DNA of 64,000 bases, from contig OY755046.1 of the NCBI GenBank assembly GCA_963576565.1, positions 57,081,471 to 57,145,470 on the forward strand. The letters are read 5' to 3'. The translations under genes and the position numbers were made by a program. Origin of the DNA: Aspidapion aeneum (lineage: Eukaryota > Arthropoda > Insecta > Coleoptera > Brentidae). The notes below the pieces were generated by a model that was given only the letters and a program-made list of their open reading frames with translations, made no database searches and was not told the origin of the DNA. This document shows, piece by piece, positions 1-12,030 of the stretch (position 1 is the stretch's first letter; each line of letters opens with the position of its first letter).

Positions 1-880
1 TCTTAAAATTTGATTAAATGTGAGTTGTTTAGTTCCTAAAACACCTAGATCGGATAATAAAATAAATTGTCTCTCTCAATACACGATAACTCAAGAACAC
101 TTCAAACGACCTTAACCCAACGTAAGCCTCAAGTTTTATGTCGGCATCAGATTTTGGTTTAAAAAAAGGGTTAGTTAAAAGTATTATTTAACCAATTTTA
201 CCTTAAAACTATCAACTTTTCTTGCTGTATCGATTTTTGTTTAAAAATGTTCCCTTTGTATTTAAAACATTTTTGCCTGTGGCGCATGTCGCCTTCAAGC
301 ATTTAAAGTAACATTAGGTACTTCAATATTTTCTGAAAATTTTCGTTTTTAGTTTAAAAGGCATTACTACTCATAATTATAATATTTGTCTTGAAAAGGT
401 ACTAAATGAGCTCCGCGGAACTACTTTTGAGGCTCAATACCATATCTGCCGCCACCTAAGGTCTTGGCCACCCTCCCGCGTCCTATAACCACGCAGCGTT
501 CACTGTGATCTACCCTTACCTTAGGGTTAGACTAAAAATACATAAAACAAACCTAAAATTAAATAATAGTTAGCTTACCAATAGATTAGTAAACTGTGGT
601 GTAAAAAATTGACTTTAGTGAATGTGAAACGAAAATCAATAACAAGAATAACACTTCAAAATTCTCTTTGTTTGTATAAGTAAAAGTGAATTATTTAAAT
701 TTAGGAACAAGCAGATTTTTAACGTATTATTCTGATTGTTTATCACCCCTTTTGATAAATGCACTTACATAAAACCGAAAAGTTGACCTTTCGCGAACTA
801 AGTAGCGGATTATACTGAAATTTTTGCTAAACTGGCAAAAATCCTACCCCTAGATAGAAGGCTGGCCACGCAGTATAAGA
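1..880 (+). repeat. Dispersed repeat family A, copy 1 (cut by the window edge)
   Basis: Positions 1-222 match 13676-13890 closely, sharing for example acacctagatcggataataa and taaaagtattatttaacc. Positions 721-880 match 13891-14050, sharing tcgcgaac.aagtag and ctacccctag.aagaaggctg. The middle (223-720) is absent from the second copy, so one copy has an indel. No coding capacity is seen. Positions 400-535 are locally GC-rich without a recognisable product. Confidence 0.8.
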
Positions 881-884
881 CCTA

Positions 885-1090
885 GTCATTCAGGGCAAGC
901 AGGTCCTAGAATGGCAACCAATAGGGCGCAGAAAAAAAGGGCGTCCTAAACTGGAACGGCAACAATCAATCCAAAGATCAACGCGTCAAGAAAACCTGAC
1001 AGAAGATGATTGTCAGGATCGAAGGAGGTGGAGAATAGGCGTCGGACAACGCAAAAATCGTTCCAAGCCGACACAGTAGTAGTAAAACTT
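885..1090 (+). mobile_element. 3' end of a non-LTR retrotransposon with (AGT)n tail
   Basis: The segment matches 19070-19260 nearly base for base, for example caggtcctagaatggcaacc. There it encodes the C-terminal block GRRKRGRP of an RT-type protein. It ends in gacacagtagtagt, a short trinucleotide tail also seen at 60735-60757. Only the last 200 bp are present, as in 5'-truncated insertions. Confidence 0.8.
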
Positions 1091-1560
1091 AATATATTTT
1101 TATTAAAGGTGTATGATTGTGCCACAGAGATTCTTAGGCTTGATTTTCTGTGATTGTGTCCAAGTACCTACTGACTTTTTAACTAACGGGGCATAATTTT
1201 ATTTAAAATTTATTTAGCTAATTTTTTATCGTAACTGGCAGGAAATTAATGTTCTCGCAGGAGCGAGCTGAGAACAGTTTCTCTTTTGTAAATTTGAACG
1301 GCGACGCGACGTCTATTTTAAAAACTCTTGAAAAATTCAAAAAACACAATTAATTTTTAATTTTGTACGGAAGCCCGAGGTAAATGCAGGCGGAAATTTT
1401 TATTAATTTTTAAACGCTTGCCCGTTGAATTTTAAAAGGGCTAAAATGTACCTACCTATATTTGTTTCCGTCTTCTACCTCAAAACAACGTCAACCAAAT
1501 AAAAGAGAAAAAATACTTTTTTAAACGGTTTTATTTTAAATCATATGCACAATAAACTAA
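1091..1560. other. No gene recognised
   Basis: AT-rich sequence between two LINE fragments. I see no supported ORF, RNA gene or clear repeat unit. Confidence 0.5.
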
Positions 1561-2200
1561 GACTAAGTTTTTAGTCTTTGAGTTTTGAGGACTTTACCGA
1601 AGTTCACAGTTGGACCCAAAGTGGAGAATAAAATTAAATGAAACCAAAACCAAACAATTAACAGCATTCCCGTACCATATTCAAATCAGGCAAAATATCT
1701 CTGTATGACACTTGATGCCAAGTTGTGCTGAAAAGCACATGTCAAGAAAAAGAAAGAAGAACTTGAGATAAGGTATACAAAATGAACTGGCGAATTGGAC
1801 TGCTTTATAGACAAATACTGAAACCAGTATGGACATATTATGGTATTCAACTATGGGGTTGAACTAAAGAGAGTAACATTCTAGTTTTACAGAAATTTCA
1901 AAATAAAGTATTAAGAAACATTGTGAATACACCTTGGTACGTTCGAAATAGTGACCTTCATCTGGACCTAAAAATCGAACTTGCAAGATAGACTCCATCG
2001 ACATATGAATGTGGAAGCAATTCAGCGTCTAGACAATACTATGCAAGTTTGAAGACTAAATAGAGTGAAGCCGTTTGAGCTAGTAAACTAAATGAATTAC
2101 ATAAATAATGCTATAAACACAACACAATTGTGAGTTACACACGAAACAAAGCAGGGAGAATTGTTGAGTGAACCCTAAGTTTAAATCTCAAATCAAAATA
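1560..2200 (+). pseudogene. Jockey-like retrotransposon fragment (end of ORF2 and 3' region)
   Basis: It matches the minus-strand Jockey copy at 22703-23460 in inverted orientation, sharing agttcacagttgga and ctgaaaccagtatggacata. A broken frame reads KLNET near 1635, then the equivalents of the YLGM-LDAKL region and the downstream C-terminal part. Several stops and small deletions are present, so it is dead. Confidence 0.85.
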
Positions 2201-2289
2201 TTGCAAAATTTTTACAGTGTTAAATATTGAATCCAGCAAAATGTTCCTTTTCACTTTTTTAAAAGTCCTAAATGGCTAATATCCTAAAA

Positions 2290-4855
2290 AAGTCTAAAAT
2301 CATGTCAGCTTGTATTCTGAACCTGGCATAACCTATAGCCCTTAAAATGTTATGCGACAATTTATCCATAAATCAAAAGACAGACTTAATGTTCGCATAC
2401 TTTGTCAACTTCAAAATTGCTTGAATATGCAATTCCGCATAGTCGGGAGGTAAACGATTATGATATTGCGTCACGTACAGACCAACTTGTGACACTCGAA
2501 CTTACAGAGTACTTACTTTTATTATATTTTCCACAATTAAGCTTAGCATTACCCACGTACCCCAGTCCACCCTTCTACCCCTCGAAGCGACAGCTAAAAA
2601 AAGTATTGTTTCTTTCTTGAAATGCCGTTTTCCCAATTACCCACACCGATTTTAATGCAACAACAGACGACGAAGTGTGACAGGTGATCCGTGGTGTGAC
2701 GGCATCTCATTTCATGACAAGTGTGAGCTCATGTCCGCTTGTGTAGTGGTCCTGCTTTAAATGTATCGCTGCAATGATGGCAGCATATGTTCGACCGGAC
2801 TGCCTGGATCACGGCGTGTCACGAGCTTGTGGGTTCGAGTCTCACTTAACACATGGTTGTGTTGTTATGTCCAAAAGGCTATTTTTCTACGTAAAACTTT
2901 GAGCGATTGATCCTAGTATGGATGGAAAAGGCTCAGTATTAAAAAAAAATGATTGTTGCATCCCGGTGTGGTTAAAGTCAGGTATTTCTTTGCTCTCATT
3001 GCCCACGAAAAAAGGTGATACTCTTGAACTGCAACCGCTGACCCTTGAAAGAGATATCTCATCTCATATCCCCTGCTTTTAAGCAAAATCGCATACTATA
3101 AAATAAAGTTCCGCGACAATTTATCTATAAACTAAAAGGCAGAGTTAATGTTTGCATACTCTCGCAACTTCAAAATTGCTCGAATATGCAATTCCGCATA
3201 GTCGGAAGGTAAAGGATTATGATATTGCGTCACGTACAGACCAACTTGTGACACTCTAACTTGCACAACAGTAATTTTCATTACCTTTTCCACGATTAAG
3301 CTTAGCGTAAGCCACGTACCTATGTCTACCCTTCTAGCCCTCGAAACGACAGCTGCAAAAAGTACTGTTCCTCCTTTAAAACGCGAGAGACACTAAGACC
3401 GTTTTTACACTTACCGACACCAATTTTGGTGCAACTAACACGAGACGAACTATAACGACATCTCATTTCTTTGCGTGTTATGTCGTTGTCGTTTAATGTA
3501 AAACCCACAAGTTTTTTAAAGTTTTAAAGCTTTTAAGGGTGAGGTTGGCCTATGTTCTTTCAGAATTGGCTATCAACCAGATTATTGCTGCATCCCGGTG
3601 TGGTTAAAGTCAGGTATTTCTTTGGTCTCATTCCCAAGAAAAAAGTGTGATAATCTTGAAGTGTAACCGTTCACCCTTGAAAAGATATAATGATTTCTCC
3701 TACTTTCGAGCAAAATCACATACTATATCTAATATCAAACGACTAGCCCCTAAAATAAAGTTACACGACAATTTATCTATAAACTAAAAGGCAAAAAGTT
3801 AATGTTTGTATACTGTGTCAATTCCAAAATTGCTGGGATATGCAATTCCGTTTAGTCGGGAGGTAAAAGATTATGATATTACAGACAGACAAACTTGTGA
3901 CACTGGAACTTGCACAACAGTAATTTTCATTACCCTTTTCACGATTAAGCTTAGCGTTAGCCACGTACCTATGTCTACCCTAGTAGCCCTCGACGACAGG
4001 TGCAAAAATTACTTCCTGTTTTTAAATGCGAGAGACACTAAGGCTGTTTTCACACTTACCGACACCGATTTTAGTGCGACTAACACGAGACGAACTATAA
4101 CGACATCTTATTCGTATGCGTGTTATGTCGTTATCGTTTATTGTAAAGCCTACAAGTTTTTTAAAGTTTCAAAGCTTTTGATCTGAGTTGGCCTTTGTTC
4201 TTTCAGAATTGGCTATGAAGCAGATGATTGCTGCATCCCGGTGTGATTAAAGTCAGGTAATTCTTTGGTCTCATCTCCCGGAGAAAAGGGTGATGATGTT
4301 AAACTACAACCGCTGACCATTGAAGAGGATACTAGGATTTCTCCTGATTTAAGCAAAATTAAATAATATCTTATCTCCAATGACTAGCTCCTACAATAAA
4401 GTTATTCGACAATTTATCCATAAATCAAAAGGCAAAGTTAATGTTCGCATACTTTGTCAACTTCAAAATTGCTGGAATATGCAATTTCGCGAAGTGGCGA
4501 GGTAACCGATTATGATATTGCATCACGTACAGACCAACTTGTGACACTCAAACTTGCAGAACACTTACTTTCATTACCCTTTCCAGGATTAAGCTTACTG
4601 TTACCCACGTACCTCTTTTTACTTTTTTATGACTAGAAGCGACAGCTAAAGAAAGTATTGTTGCATCTTAAAATACCAGAGTGGTCAAACTGTGAGAGCA
4701 TCTTATTTTTTAAATGGCGTGTCGTTTGTCGTTTAGTGCGAAACTGCCAATATTTTTAGCTTTAGAGAGTGAAGTTGACCTGTGATCTGTATAACTTGGC
4801 TTGAACCGGATGATTGCTGCATCCCGGTTTGGTTGAAGTCTGGTATTTCTTTGGC
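2290..4855 (+). repeat. Tandem array of four diverged units, about 640-760 bp each
   Basis: The anchor aatatgcaatt recurs at about 2424, 3183, 3837 and 4476. A second anchor, tgctgcatcccggt, recurs at about 2953, 3585, 4228 and 4815. Steps are near 640 bp except the first, which is lengthened by an insertion at 2716-2949. Short open frames inside the units, such as 3806-4186, differ between copies and show no known domain. I treat the array as non-coding. It could be a tandemly duplicated transposon fragment. Confidence 0.85.
2716..2949 (+). mobile_element. SINE-like insertion in the first tandem unit
   Basis: This segment is missing from the other three units at the same place. It contains ggttcgagtctc near 2831, which fits the RNA polymerase III B box, and it ends in nine adenines just before the shared anchor resumes. 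A convincing A box is not visible, so the tRNA-derived SINE label is tentative. Confidence 0.4.
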
Positions 4856-5870
4856 ATGCATTTTCACCATTAGTGTTGGTTATTTATGGGGTTATGGTTA
4901 TAGATACAATATTTATTTGGTCTTCCTCCCACCTTACGGTCAAGATCTCGCGTTTGTGACTTCCTTCTTTATCCCAATTATAAAAATTAGATTTTTAAAT
5001 TTGTCTTTTTTACTGGGACATCCATCTTATTGGATCAATGCCTAGTGCTCGTACAACTCAATTGAAACAGAATGGTAACAAAGTAAAGTAAATAAAAAAA
5101 TGCATTCAACATCCAATGGTAAATCCAACCCAGATCGATTGTGCGGCCAGTGACACATGGCGTCGTGACGCCGTATTTCACGCAGACCCACGAAATATTA
5201 GATTATATCACGATACAAGTTTTGATGATGATGCTGATGATGATTGATGACAATGATATTGTGGATTAGTTCCAAGGCTGATGCTTCTTGAGTCTATAAA
5301 ATCATTTAAAGTGCTAAATCGTACTATTGTCAAACATTTGTTTCATTGTACGTAAAAAATCTTATACATAGGTTAATGAAATGTAAGTTATGGGATCGTT
5401 AAACTGCTTTGCAGTATTTTTTGAGGTACCTACGTGAGTTGTCGCGTTGTTCAGTCATTGGTAGAGCCCTGTATATTCCGTTTTAAAGTTTAATAAGGTT
5501 TATTCGCTACAGTAAGTACTCTAATTTGAAAACTTTGATTGCCGACAGCCTTTCTTCGGTCAGAGGCTGCCATTCCGACCGGCATGGCAGCCAATTATGT
5601 ACCTGGACTTTTTTTCGCCTTGTTGTTGGTGTTGAGTATTTATTTGTTCAGAGGCGTACTTTACCCTTTCTCAAAATCATCTGTATTGTTTTATTTATGA
5701 AACACTATCTATACAGTGGGACTAGTTAGCGATTTTTTTTTACTTAGTTTTGTAAAATGATATACAAAATTTAATATCGTTTTGTCTTTAGTTTTTTCAT
5801 TTATAAAATTATTTTATTTAATTTATTAATTATTTAATAATTTTATACAAAATGTAAAAGACTTCACTTC
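4856..5870. other. No gene recognised; short (GAT)n stretch
   Basis: The region holds a small gatgatgat-rich stretch at 5222-5260 and unsupported short open frames at 4782-5045 and 5526-5729. Nothing in it resembles a known protein or RNA. Confidence 0.5.
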
Positions 5871-5879
5871 TTTTATCTT

Positions 5880-6480
5880 TGTCTTTGAACTAGCTTAGTA
5901 CATCTACATCTTCATAGATTTTTGCGTACGTTTTTATAGTCTCTGCCAAAGTTTTAATTTTTAGGCAATGTGGATCCATATTTAGCTTACCAATATGTAT
6001 TAACAATATTCCTTAGTACTTCAACGTAGAATCTCTGTGCAACTATTATGTTTCAACCTCTTAATTGAATTTCAGTATTTGTCTATAAAACAACTTGTTA
6101 AAAATGGTTAAATTTCAAAAATATACAACTTCTTTTTTTCTTTACTTCTTCTCTTCCAGTGCAATTGGGAATCCAGTGTCACACCGAGACATTTTGCTTG
6201 ATTTGTTAATTGTGACATGTATGGGATTCATATTTTTGTTTGTAAACTCAATTGATTTTTCCTAATTTGACTCACAATGTTTTGGTTCAATTTTTGTTTC
6301 TGTGGATTTTTTAATATTTTTTTCGACACTCAATAAATTAGTATCATCGAAATATGTTGCTAGAATACAATCTTGTTTTTGGGATATCATCAGTCAATAA
6401 TAAATAAATATAAAAAGGAGTCTAGCATGCTACGCTTGAGTACACCTCTTTTGTTTTCTATAATTTTAAATAACTTGTAT
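5880..6480 (-). pseudogene. Diverged Jockey-like RT fragment
   Basis: On the minus strand, 6350-6460 encodes a worn form of the RT active-site region, with YFDDTNLLSVEK where the better copy at 23.5 kb reads FADDTGLLTVEK. The C-terminal part follows down to 5880. The sequence tttttatagtctctgc is shared with 23005-23025. Frameshifts and stops are frequent. It is older than the copy at 21.4-24 kb. Confidence 0.75.
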
Positions 6481-6489
6481 TTTCCTGTT

Positions 6490-7130
6490 AAATGTGGGAA
6501 ACAGTGTTATTCATTTTACTAGAACAAAGCATCTCATTTCTCTCGGTTTTGACGTTGACGTTTGTAAGAGAAATAAAAACAAACAATTTCATAAGATATG
6601 ATGTCGTTAGTGTCAAAAGTGCGAGAAATTGCATGCGTGGACCAACCAGACCGTGTATTTGAGGAAAAGGAATAAAATTTTCCCGAAAATCAAGCATAGC
6701 GCTACAGGATCTACAGATAGTACTGAATTTTTCGATCCATTTTTGGACATAGGTCTCCCTCAATATCTTCCACCCTTCTCTGTCTGTCGCCTTGTTCATC
6801 CATCTAGTTCCCGCATGTTTCTTCAAATCGCCCGCTCATCTCATTTGGGCTCTTCTCCACTTCTTTTATTTTTCCAAGGTCCATCCATCGTCTTTCTGTC
6901 TGATATTATGACCGGCAAATTTCCATTTAAGTTTTGCTACTTCTCCTCTGACATCCCTTACTTTTGTTTTATTTCCCATTCATTCATTTGTTTTTCTATC
7001 TGTTAGCTTTAGATATAACATTTGTCTTTCCATTGATCTTTGGGCTTTTGTTACCTTATCCTTATGTTTGATTTTGTAAGTGTCCAGGTGTGGGATGCAT
7101 AGCTGAGTACAGGAAGGATATATTGGTTAT
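6490..7130 (-). pseudogene. RTE-like retrotransposon C-terminal fragment
   Basis: The minus strand carries the block also seen at 30026-30460: KSNI-like start, KAQRSMERQM, AKLKWKFAGHNI, DDLKKHAGTR in degraded form, and ATDREGWKILRETYVQKWIE. The open frame at 6488-6826 is the last part of it. It is interrupted by frameshifts and lacks the RT core. Confidence 0.85.
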
Positions 7131-8150
7131 ACACTTCCGTTTCGAGGTACTAAGGATATTTTTTATATTTTTTATTACAATTTATGATATTTTATAGTAA
7201 TTCATCACTTCTTAATATTTGATTGGACACAATGTGGCGCCACTGGAAACATTTAACTTAAAATGCTCTCGATTTACGTTGTATTTACGTTCGGGTCACA
7301 AAAAATCGGGAATTGCTTTTTTTTAATTTTGAACGCTAGTTAAACTAAATACTCCGCGCTCTTTTGTACGGGCTTCTTTTTTAAAATTTAACTTTTAATT
7401 AAAAATTTTTGACGAAGTTTCCGAGGTGAATTTTTAAATATTTTCTGTTTTATAGCCGAAAGGAGTGTTCTAAAGAATATCATCTCTATATAAAATAATA
7501 TATTTTTGGCTTATAGTCTGTTCTTTCTTTACCTTAATTAATTAATTATTTTAGAAATTAATATTCTAGTAAGGAGTTTATATTTTTAATTAAGATCATC
7601 AGTATTTACTGAAGTGTCTACAGTGCTAAGTGCTATAATCCTAGGTTGACAAGTCTAGATTTTGGTTGAAGGTTTAACTTATTTTCCCCGTGAACGCAAT
7701 AGTTTTCAATATTTATGTAAATTGTTAATAAATACCTTGCGATATGGGTCATCTTTTTTCGTTGCAACAAAGACATTATTTCCATTCAAAGGTTAGAAAT
7801 AAATAAAAGAATATAATATTTTGGTTTAAAAATGGTCGCCATATTTAAACCTCCAAACGTCAATAATTAAGGAGATGTCCAATAAGTCAGTGTCAGCTGT
7901 CCGCTATATTTTACATGTTAATTTTTTAGACAAACTAGCGATGATTAAACCGACGTTCAATTGTTTTGGTGGATGTGTAATTGAAAACGGATTCTAATGT
8001 ATCTTGTGCTTTTTACAATATTTAAATGTTGATATGTATTTAAAGCGGTAATGCATCTACAGACATAGTTTTAAGTTATTTATGTATTATTGAACTTTTT
8101 CTATATAAGTTTTTTTATCAGACGGATTATTTCTATTAAAACAATAATTT
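7131..8150. other. No gene recognised
   Basis: About 1 kb of AT-rich sequence without a supported gene or clear repeat. Confidence 0.5.
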
Positions 8151-8290
8151 TTCGTGGGTAAGCTGGCATAGAAAGATTTTGTTGCTCCTGAATTTTTCTG
8201 TGGGCAGCTCGAAAGCTGTACACCCACGGGGATCCAAGATCTAATGGACACCTATTAAGTGTTGACAGTTAACTATTTCATCCTTAAAGG
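8150..8290 (-). repeat. Inverted copy of the TRIM-like repeat at 18.1-18.5 kb
   Basis: The sequence agctcgaaagct, a following cccacggggatccaagatct and attaagtgttgacagttaac match the reverse complement of 18340-18450. It is a partial and diverged copy. Confidence 0.7.
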
Positions 8291-9034
8291 ACTCACATGC
8301 ATGGTGAATGTGACACTTTTGTAAAGCTACAGAGGCAGTATATGAATCTTGAAATTGAAAATATAATGCCTGCGATACCGTATGCTTTCACAAAAGTAAC
8401 GACATCTACAAATACAAAAGAAACTACGAGAGAAAAAATAAAAGGCAGGCAGATGAAACAAAAAACACTATCTATGACCGTGACATAATTTGTCCCTAAG
8501 GTAGGGTCAATGCATTTTGCATTTTTACCGCCTTCGCGACGTTTTATGTCGAGTCAGCGGAGTATGAGCCAAAAATACTACTACTAGTGCAGTGCAGTGC
8601 AATGGCTTCCTTCGTGGCGTAATACCTAGCTAAGGTTTTGTTTTAGGTGTCATTCGGTGCACCTAGGGGTAAAAAAACGCTTTTTTTATGAAACTTTTGA
8701 CATTTTTACTAAAAATGAATGCATTTATGCAAATCTTATATCAAAGGACATCATTTCCTTTCGTATGATTGTAGCCCTTTGATTATAATTTTTCATCATC
8801 TTAAAAAGACATAATTGAAACATTTTAAATAAGATAAGTAAGACGCTCGGAAATATAAGATGAAATTTGCATTCATTTGCAACTAAAAGAGGTTCTTAGG
8901 ATAGGAATATTTTAATTAGGAGATTGCTTTTTGATAGAATTTCCATCGCTAGTTATTCGTGGTTACTGCAGTGCGCTGATATTTCTAGGAACATAGAAAG
9001 ATTTTATAAGATCCAATAGCATTTTACCTACGAC

Positions 9035-9712
9035 CAGGGGCGGCTATTGCATAAGGGCTGCAGAGCTGCAGAACCCCCAAAATTTTTACATTATTTGACT
9101 ATTTTTCAGCTTCTGCTATTTTTCTAATATAATTATTTTATTTCTAAAATTATTGGAATAGCAGTATATTTTCGGTCCGGTGTTGGTATAGTAGGCCTTC
9201 AAATCGCGTACGTGTGTTGAGTATGACGCCGCGCGCCGTCGCCGAAAGCCGCATTTCACAGTCGGTCAAATGAAGTTATTGGCATTGTTGCGCTGCTAAA
9301 TTGCAACACAACGTAGCTGGACGGCAAACGAGATCTGTGCTCGGCTAGGAACCCCTTCCTTCGCCCCGCACCGCACTTGCTCATGGGTTTAGATAGCGAA
9401 ATCTAGGCAAAAATAGAGCTGCAAAACTTGCAGTTCCAGTACAATTCCGGGCGGGGGGCTCAGCGTTGCTTGTTTGCGGGCGCATTTATTTATTTACAAG
9501 ACGCCAAACGCATGAGCGGGAGGTTATGGTCGTGTTTGTTGTTTGTTTTTGTATAATTGTGTCACAATGAATGAATTGTAATTTTTGCCAAACCAAACTT
9601 GGCAATTTTTTACTTTTTATAATAGACACGTGATCTGGACACTGTAAAAAAATAGCATTTTTTATACCCTATCGACAGAACTCACAAACTTTACTGTCAC
9701 GAGCCGCCACTG
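9035..9712. mobile_element. Non-autonomous hAT element with perfect 8-bp target duplication
   Basis: The element begins CAGGGGCGGCT and ends AGCCGCCACTG, an inverted repeat with one mismatch. The 8-bp sequence cctacgac lies directly outside both ends (9027-9034 and 9713-9720). An 8-bp duplication and CAG-type ends are diagnostic of hAT. The interior has a GC-rich patch near 9230-9480 but no transposase. The ends match the longer hAT at 48674-49835. Confidence 0.93.
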
Positions 9713-9965
9713 CCTACGACCACCCAATAAATAACCAGTTTAACCAGTTTAATAAGTGTCTTAGCACGACTGTATTGCAGGGTTGCCAGTTTTTCTTTAA
9801 CAAAAAGCGGGACAATCGTTTCAGAGACGCGTGATGGTATATTATTGGGGACTTTTTGCAGGCACTACATTAGTTAACTTTATCCTTTATTAATGTAACA
9901 TTAAACGACAGATGTCACATGATATTTAGAAGTTCAATTTTGAACTTTTACAGACACACATTATA

Positions 9966-10672
9966 CAGGGTGTCCCATAACTTAGGGGCCATAATGCAGT
10001 AGGTGATAGAGGAGGTTATTTCCGAGAAAAAAGTTTATATAACATAGGGGTCAACACACATCTGTTTTTAAGATATAGGATGTTTAAAGTTAGAGGAGTG
10101 GGGGGAAAAGGATTTTACAAAAAAAAGAAAATCTGTCACAGCCAGGAATACTCAGCTAATTGTAATTCAAAAATGTCGTAGTCCTTTTTTTGATAAAATT
10201 ACAAGTTGAGGAGATACAGGGTGTCAAAATAATCTCCAAAAACATAAAAAATATTATATTAAAAAAAAAAAAAATTTGCTTAATTGTTATTTTAAAAAAA
10301 TATCAATAAAATTTTATTATTATGTCTTGCTAGAGACTTGTTTTTATTAACAAAAAATATAAAAAAAAACATTGCATCTATAAAAGTTTATTCCAAAAAA
10401 ATAGTTTTTCCTAAAAAAAATTGACCAACTTTTTTCAAAATAATTTTTTTGTTAATTTATTCCTCTTGTTCTAATACACGACTCTACCCAATTTCATATT
10501 TTTACTGCGTTTTTAAAAAAAGTAATTATCAAAAAAGTTAAAAAAATTGCCAACTTTGATGCTCTGTATCTCGACAAAGAAAGAGTTTTGACCCGTGTAT
10601 TATAGGAACTTATCAGACTTGACCTCCTCTATCACCTGTTGGCCTATGGTCCCTAAGTTATGAGACACCCTG
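9966..10672. mobile_element. Foldback MITE with CAGGGTGTC ends and TA target duplication
   Basis: Left end CAGGGTGTCCCATAACTTAG and the right end read in reverse CAGGGTGTCTCATAACTTAG form a repeat that continues for about 60 bp (for example aggtgatagaggaggt). TA lies on both sides. The interior is A/T-rich with no transposase. The minus-strand open frame at 10600-10848 only reads through the right arm. A half copy lies at 38636-38830. Confidence 0.88.
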
Positions 10673-11495
10673 TATATACTTTCTCTGTCACACCCGACTC
10701 CACGCGTGTCACAGAATCTTTTTACTGTTTCAAGAGAAAAGCTGCCTTGCCGGCCGGCAGCGGGTGCCAAATTAAAGCATAGACCTACAATTTTATCAAC
10801 AGGCCAAAAACTCAGTGTGTTATTAATAACAGTGAAAAATCGGGACAAATCGGAATATTTTCGAGAAAATCATTAATCAAAAGCGGGATAATTGAGACGT
10901 CTGGCAACTCTGCTCTATTGGCTCATTCATGCTTCTAGGACATAGACAATTGATTCCAGAGTGAGACCGAGCTAGTCAGGGCAAAAATGTAAAGCGTCGC
11001 CAGTGTTGTTTTGTGATGTTTCGTGTTATTATTGACATTTGTATAGAGGTATGGATGCAATTTTTAATGTTTAATTAACTTTTAAAGTTTTGTTTTTGGT
11101 TAGTTTTTTCTACTAGCTTATTTAGTTATATTATTTATAAAGTATTGTAATTTATACTTTTTGCCAAGTAATGTTTAAACTTCTAAAAATTTTACCTGTT
11201 TTACTTTTTTTACGTTCCAAGTATATGTATGCAAAGCTTTTTTTAGTTCTACTGTTTTGTGAAAAATACTCATTATTGGATCGTATTGTTTGACGTTTTA
11301 CCGAAATCGTAAAAACATTGAAAAAAAATTAATAACGCCTATTTGGTTACTCCTTGTGCAAAAGTAAATCTTCTTATTATTAGTTCTAAGACGTGCGAAG
11401 AGTGCCAGTATGACCTAAAAGGCTAACATTTATATAATTTAGGGGTTTGGTTTTTTCACGCCACAATGCTTTATTAATAATACTACTACTACTAC

Positions 11496-11758
11496 CAGCG
11501 GCGGATCCAGGATTTCTGGGGGGGAGGGGCCAAAGTGGCAGCAAACATCAAAATATTTTTTATAAGCGGTTTTTGATAGATCTGAGGTGTGAAATTTAGA
11601 AACTAAAGGATATGTATGGCGCCGCAGGCGAATTTTTTAAAAAAATTAAGTAGAGTTTGTGACAAATTCTAAATAAGTGATGTTGCTAAACTAAAAAATA
11701 AGTTTTATGTCTGGGAGGGGGGGGCGGGCCCCACTGCCCCCCCCTGGATCCGCCATTG
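11496..11758. mobile_element. Short hAT-like MITE
   Basis: Ends are CAGCGGCGGATCCAGG and, inverted, CAATGGCGGATCCAGG. Just inside each end is a G- or C-homopolymer-rich stretch. Flanking 8-mers actactac and actactgc differ by one base and fit an aged hAT target duplication, although the site lies in a (TAC)n run, which weakens that argument. Confidence 0.75.
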
Positions 11759-12030
11759 ACTACTGCTTATTAATAGGAGATTAATATATTTTGGGCGGTG
11801 TCTTAAAATATTTTTCCCTGTTTTAGACCCATATTCGGGCTGCTAGTGGTAAAGAAGGGGGAATACATCGTGACCTCTCATCGTCACACGGTTTTTCGTT
11901 ATTCCGTCGTGTGCAGTGAAACATGTGAGAAAAGGGTATTTGTTTTTCACGCAAACTCTAGCTCAAATTACCTCCCCTTAACCGATACTTAATACTGATG
12001 ATGTAAAATCAACTGTTTAGAACAGCATGA

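Noticed and set aside
2800..2860. tRNA-like gene around ggttcgagtctc
   Set aside because: Only the B-box-like part is present. I could not fold a cloverleaf or find an anticodon arm, so it is listed as part of a SINE-like block.
3806..4186. 126-aa plus-strand ORF
   Set aside because: It lies in one unit of the 640-bp tandem array and is not conserved in the other units.
8297..8488. 63-aa plus-strand ORF starting MHGECD
   Set aside because: It begins just past a dispersed-repeat copy and shows no domain. The paralogous repeat at 18.3 kb does not keep the frame.
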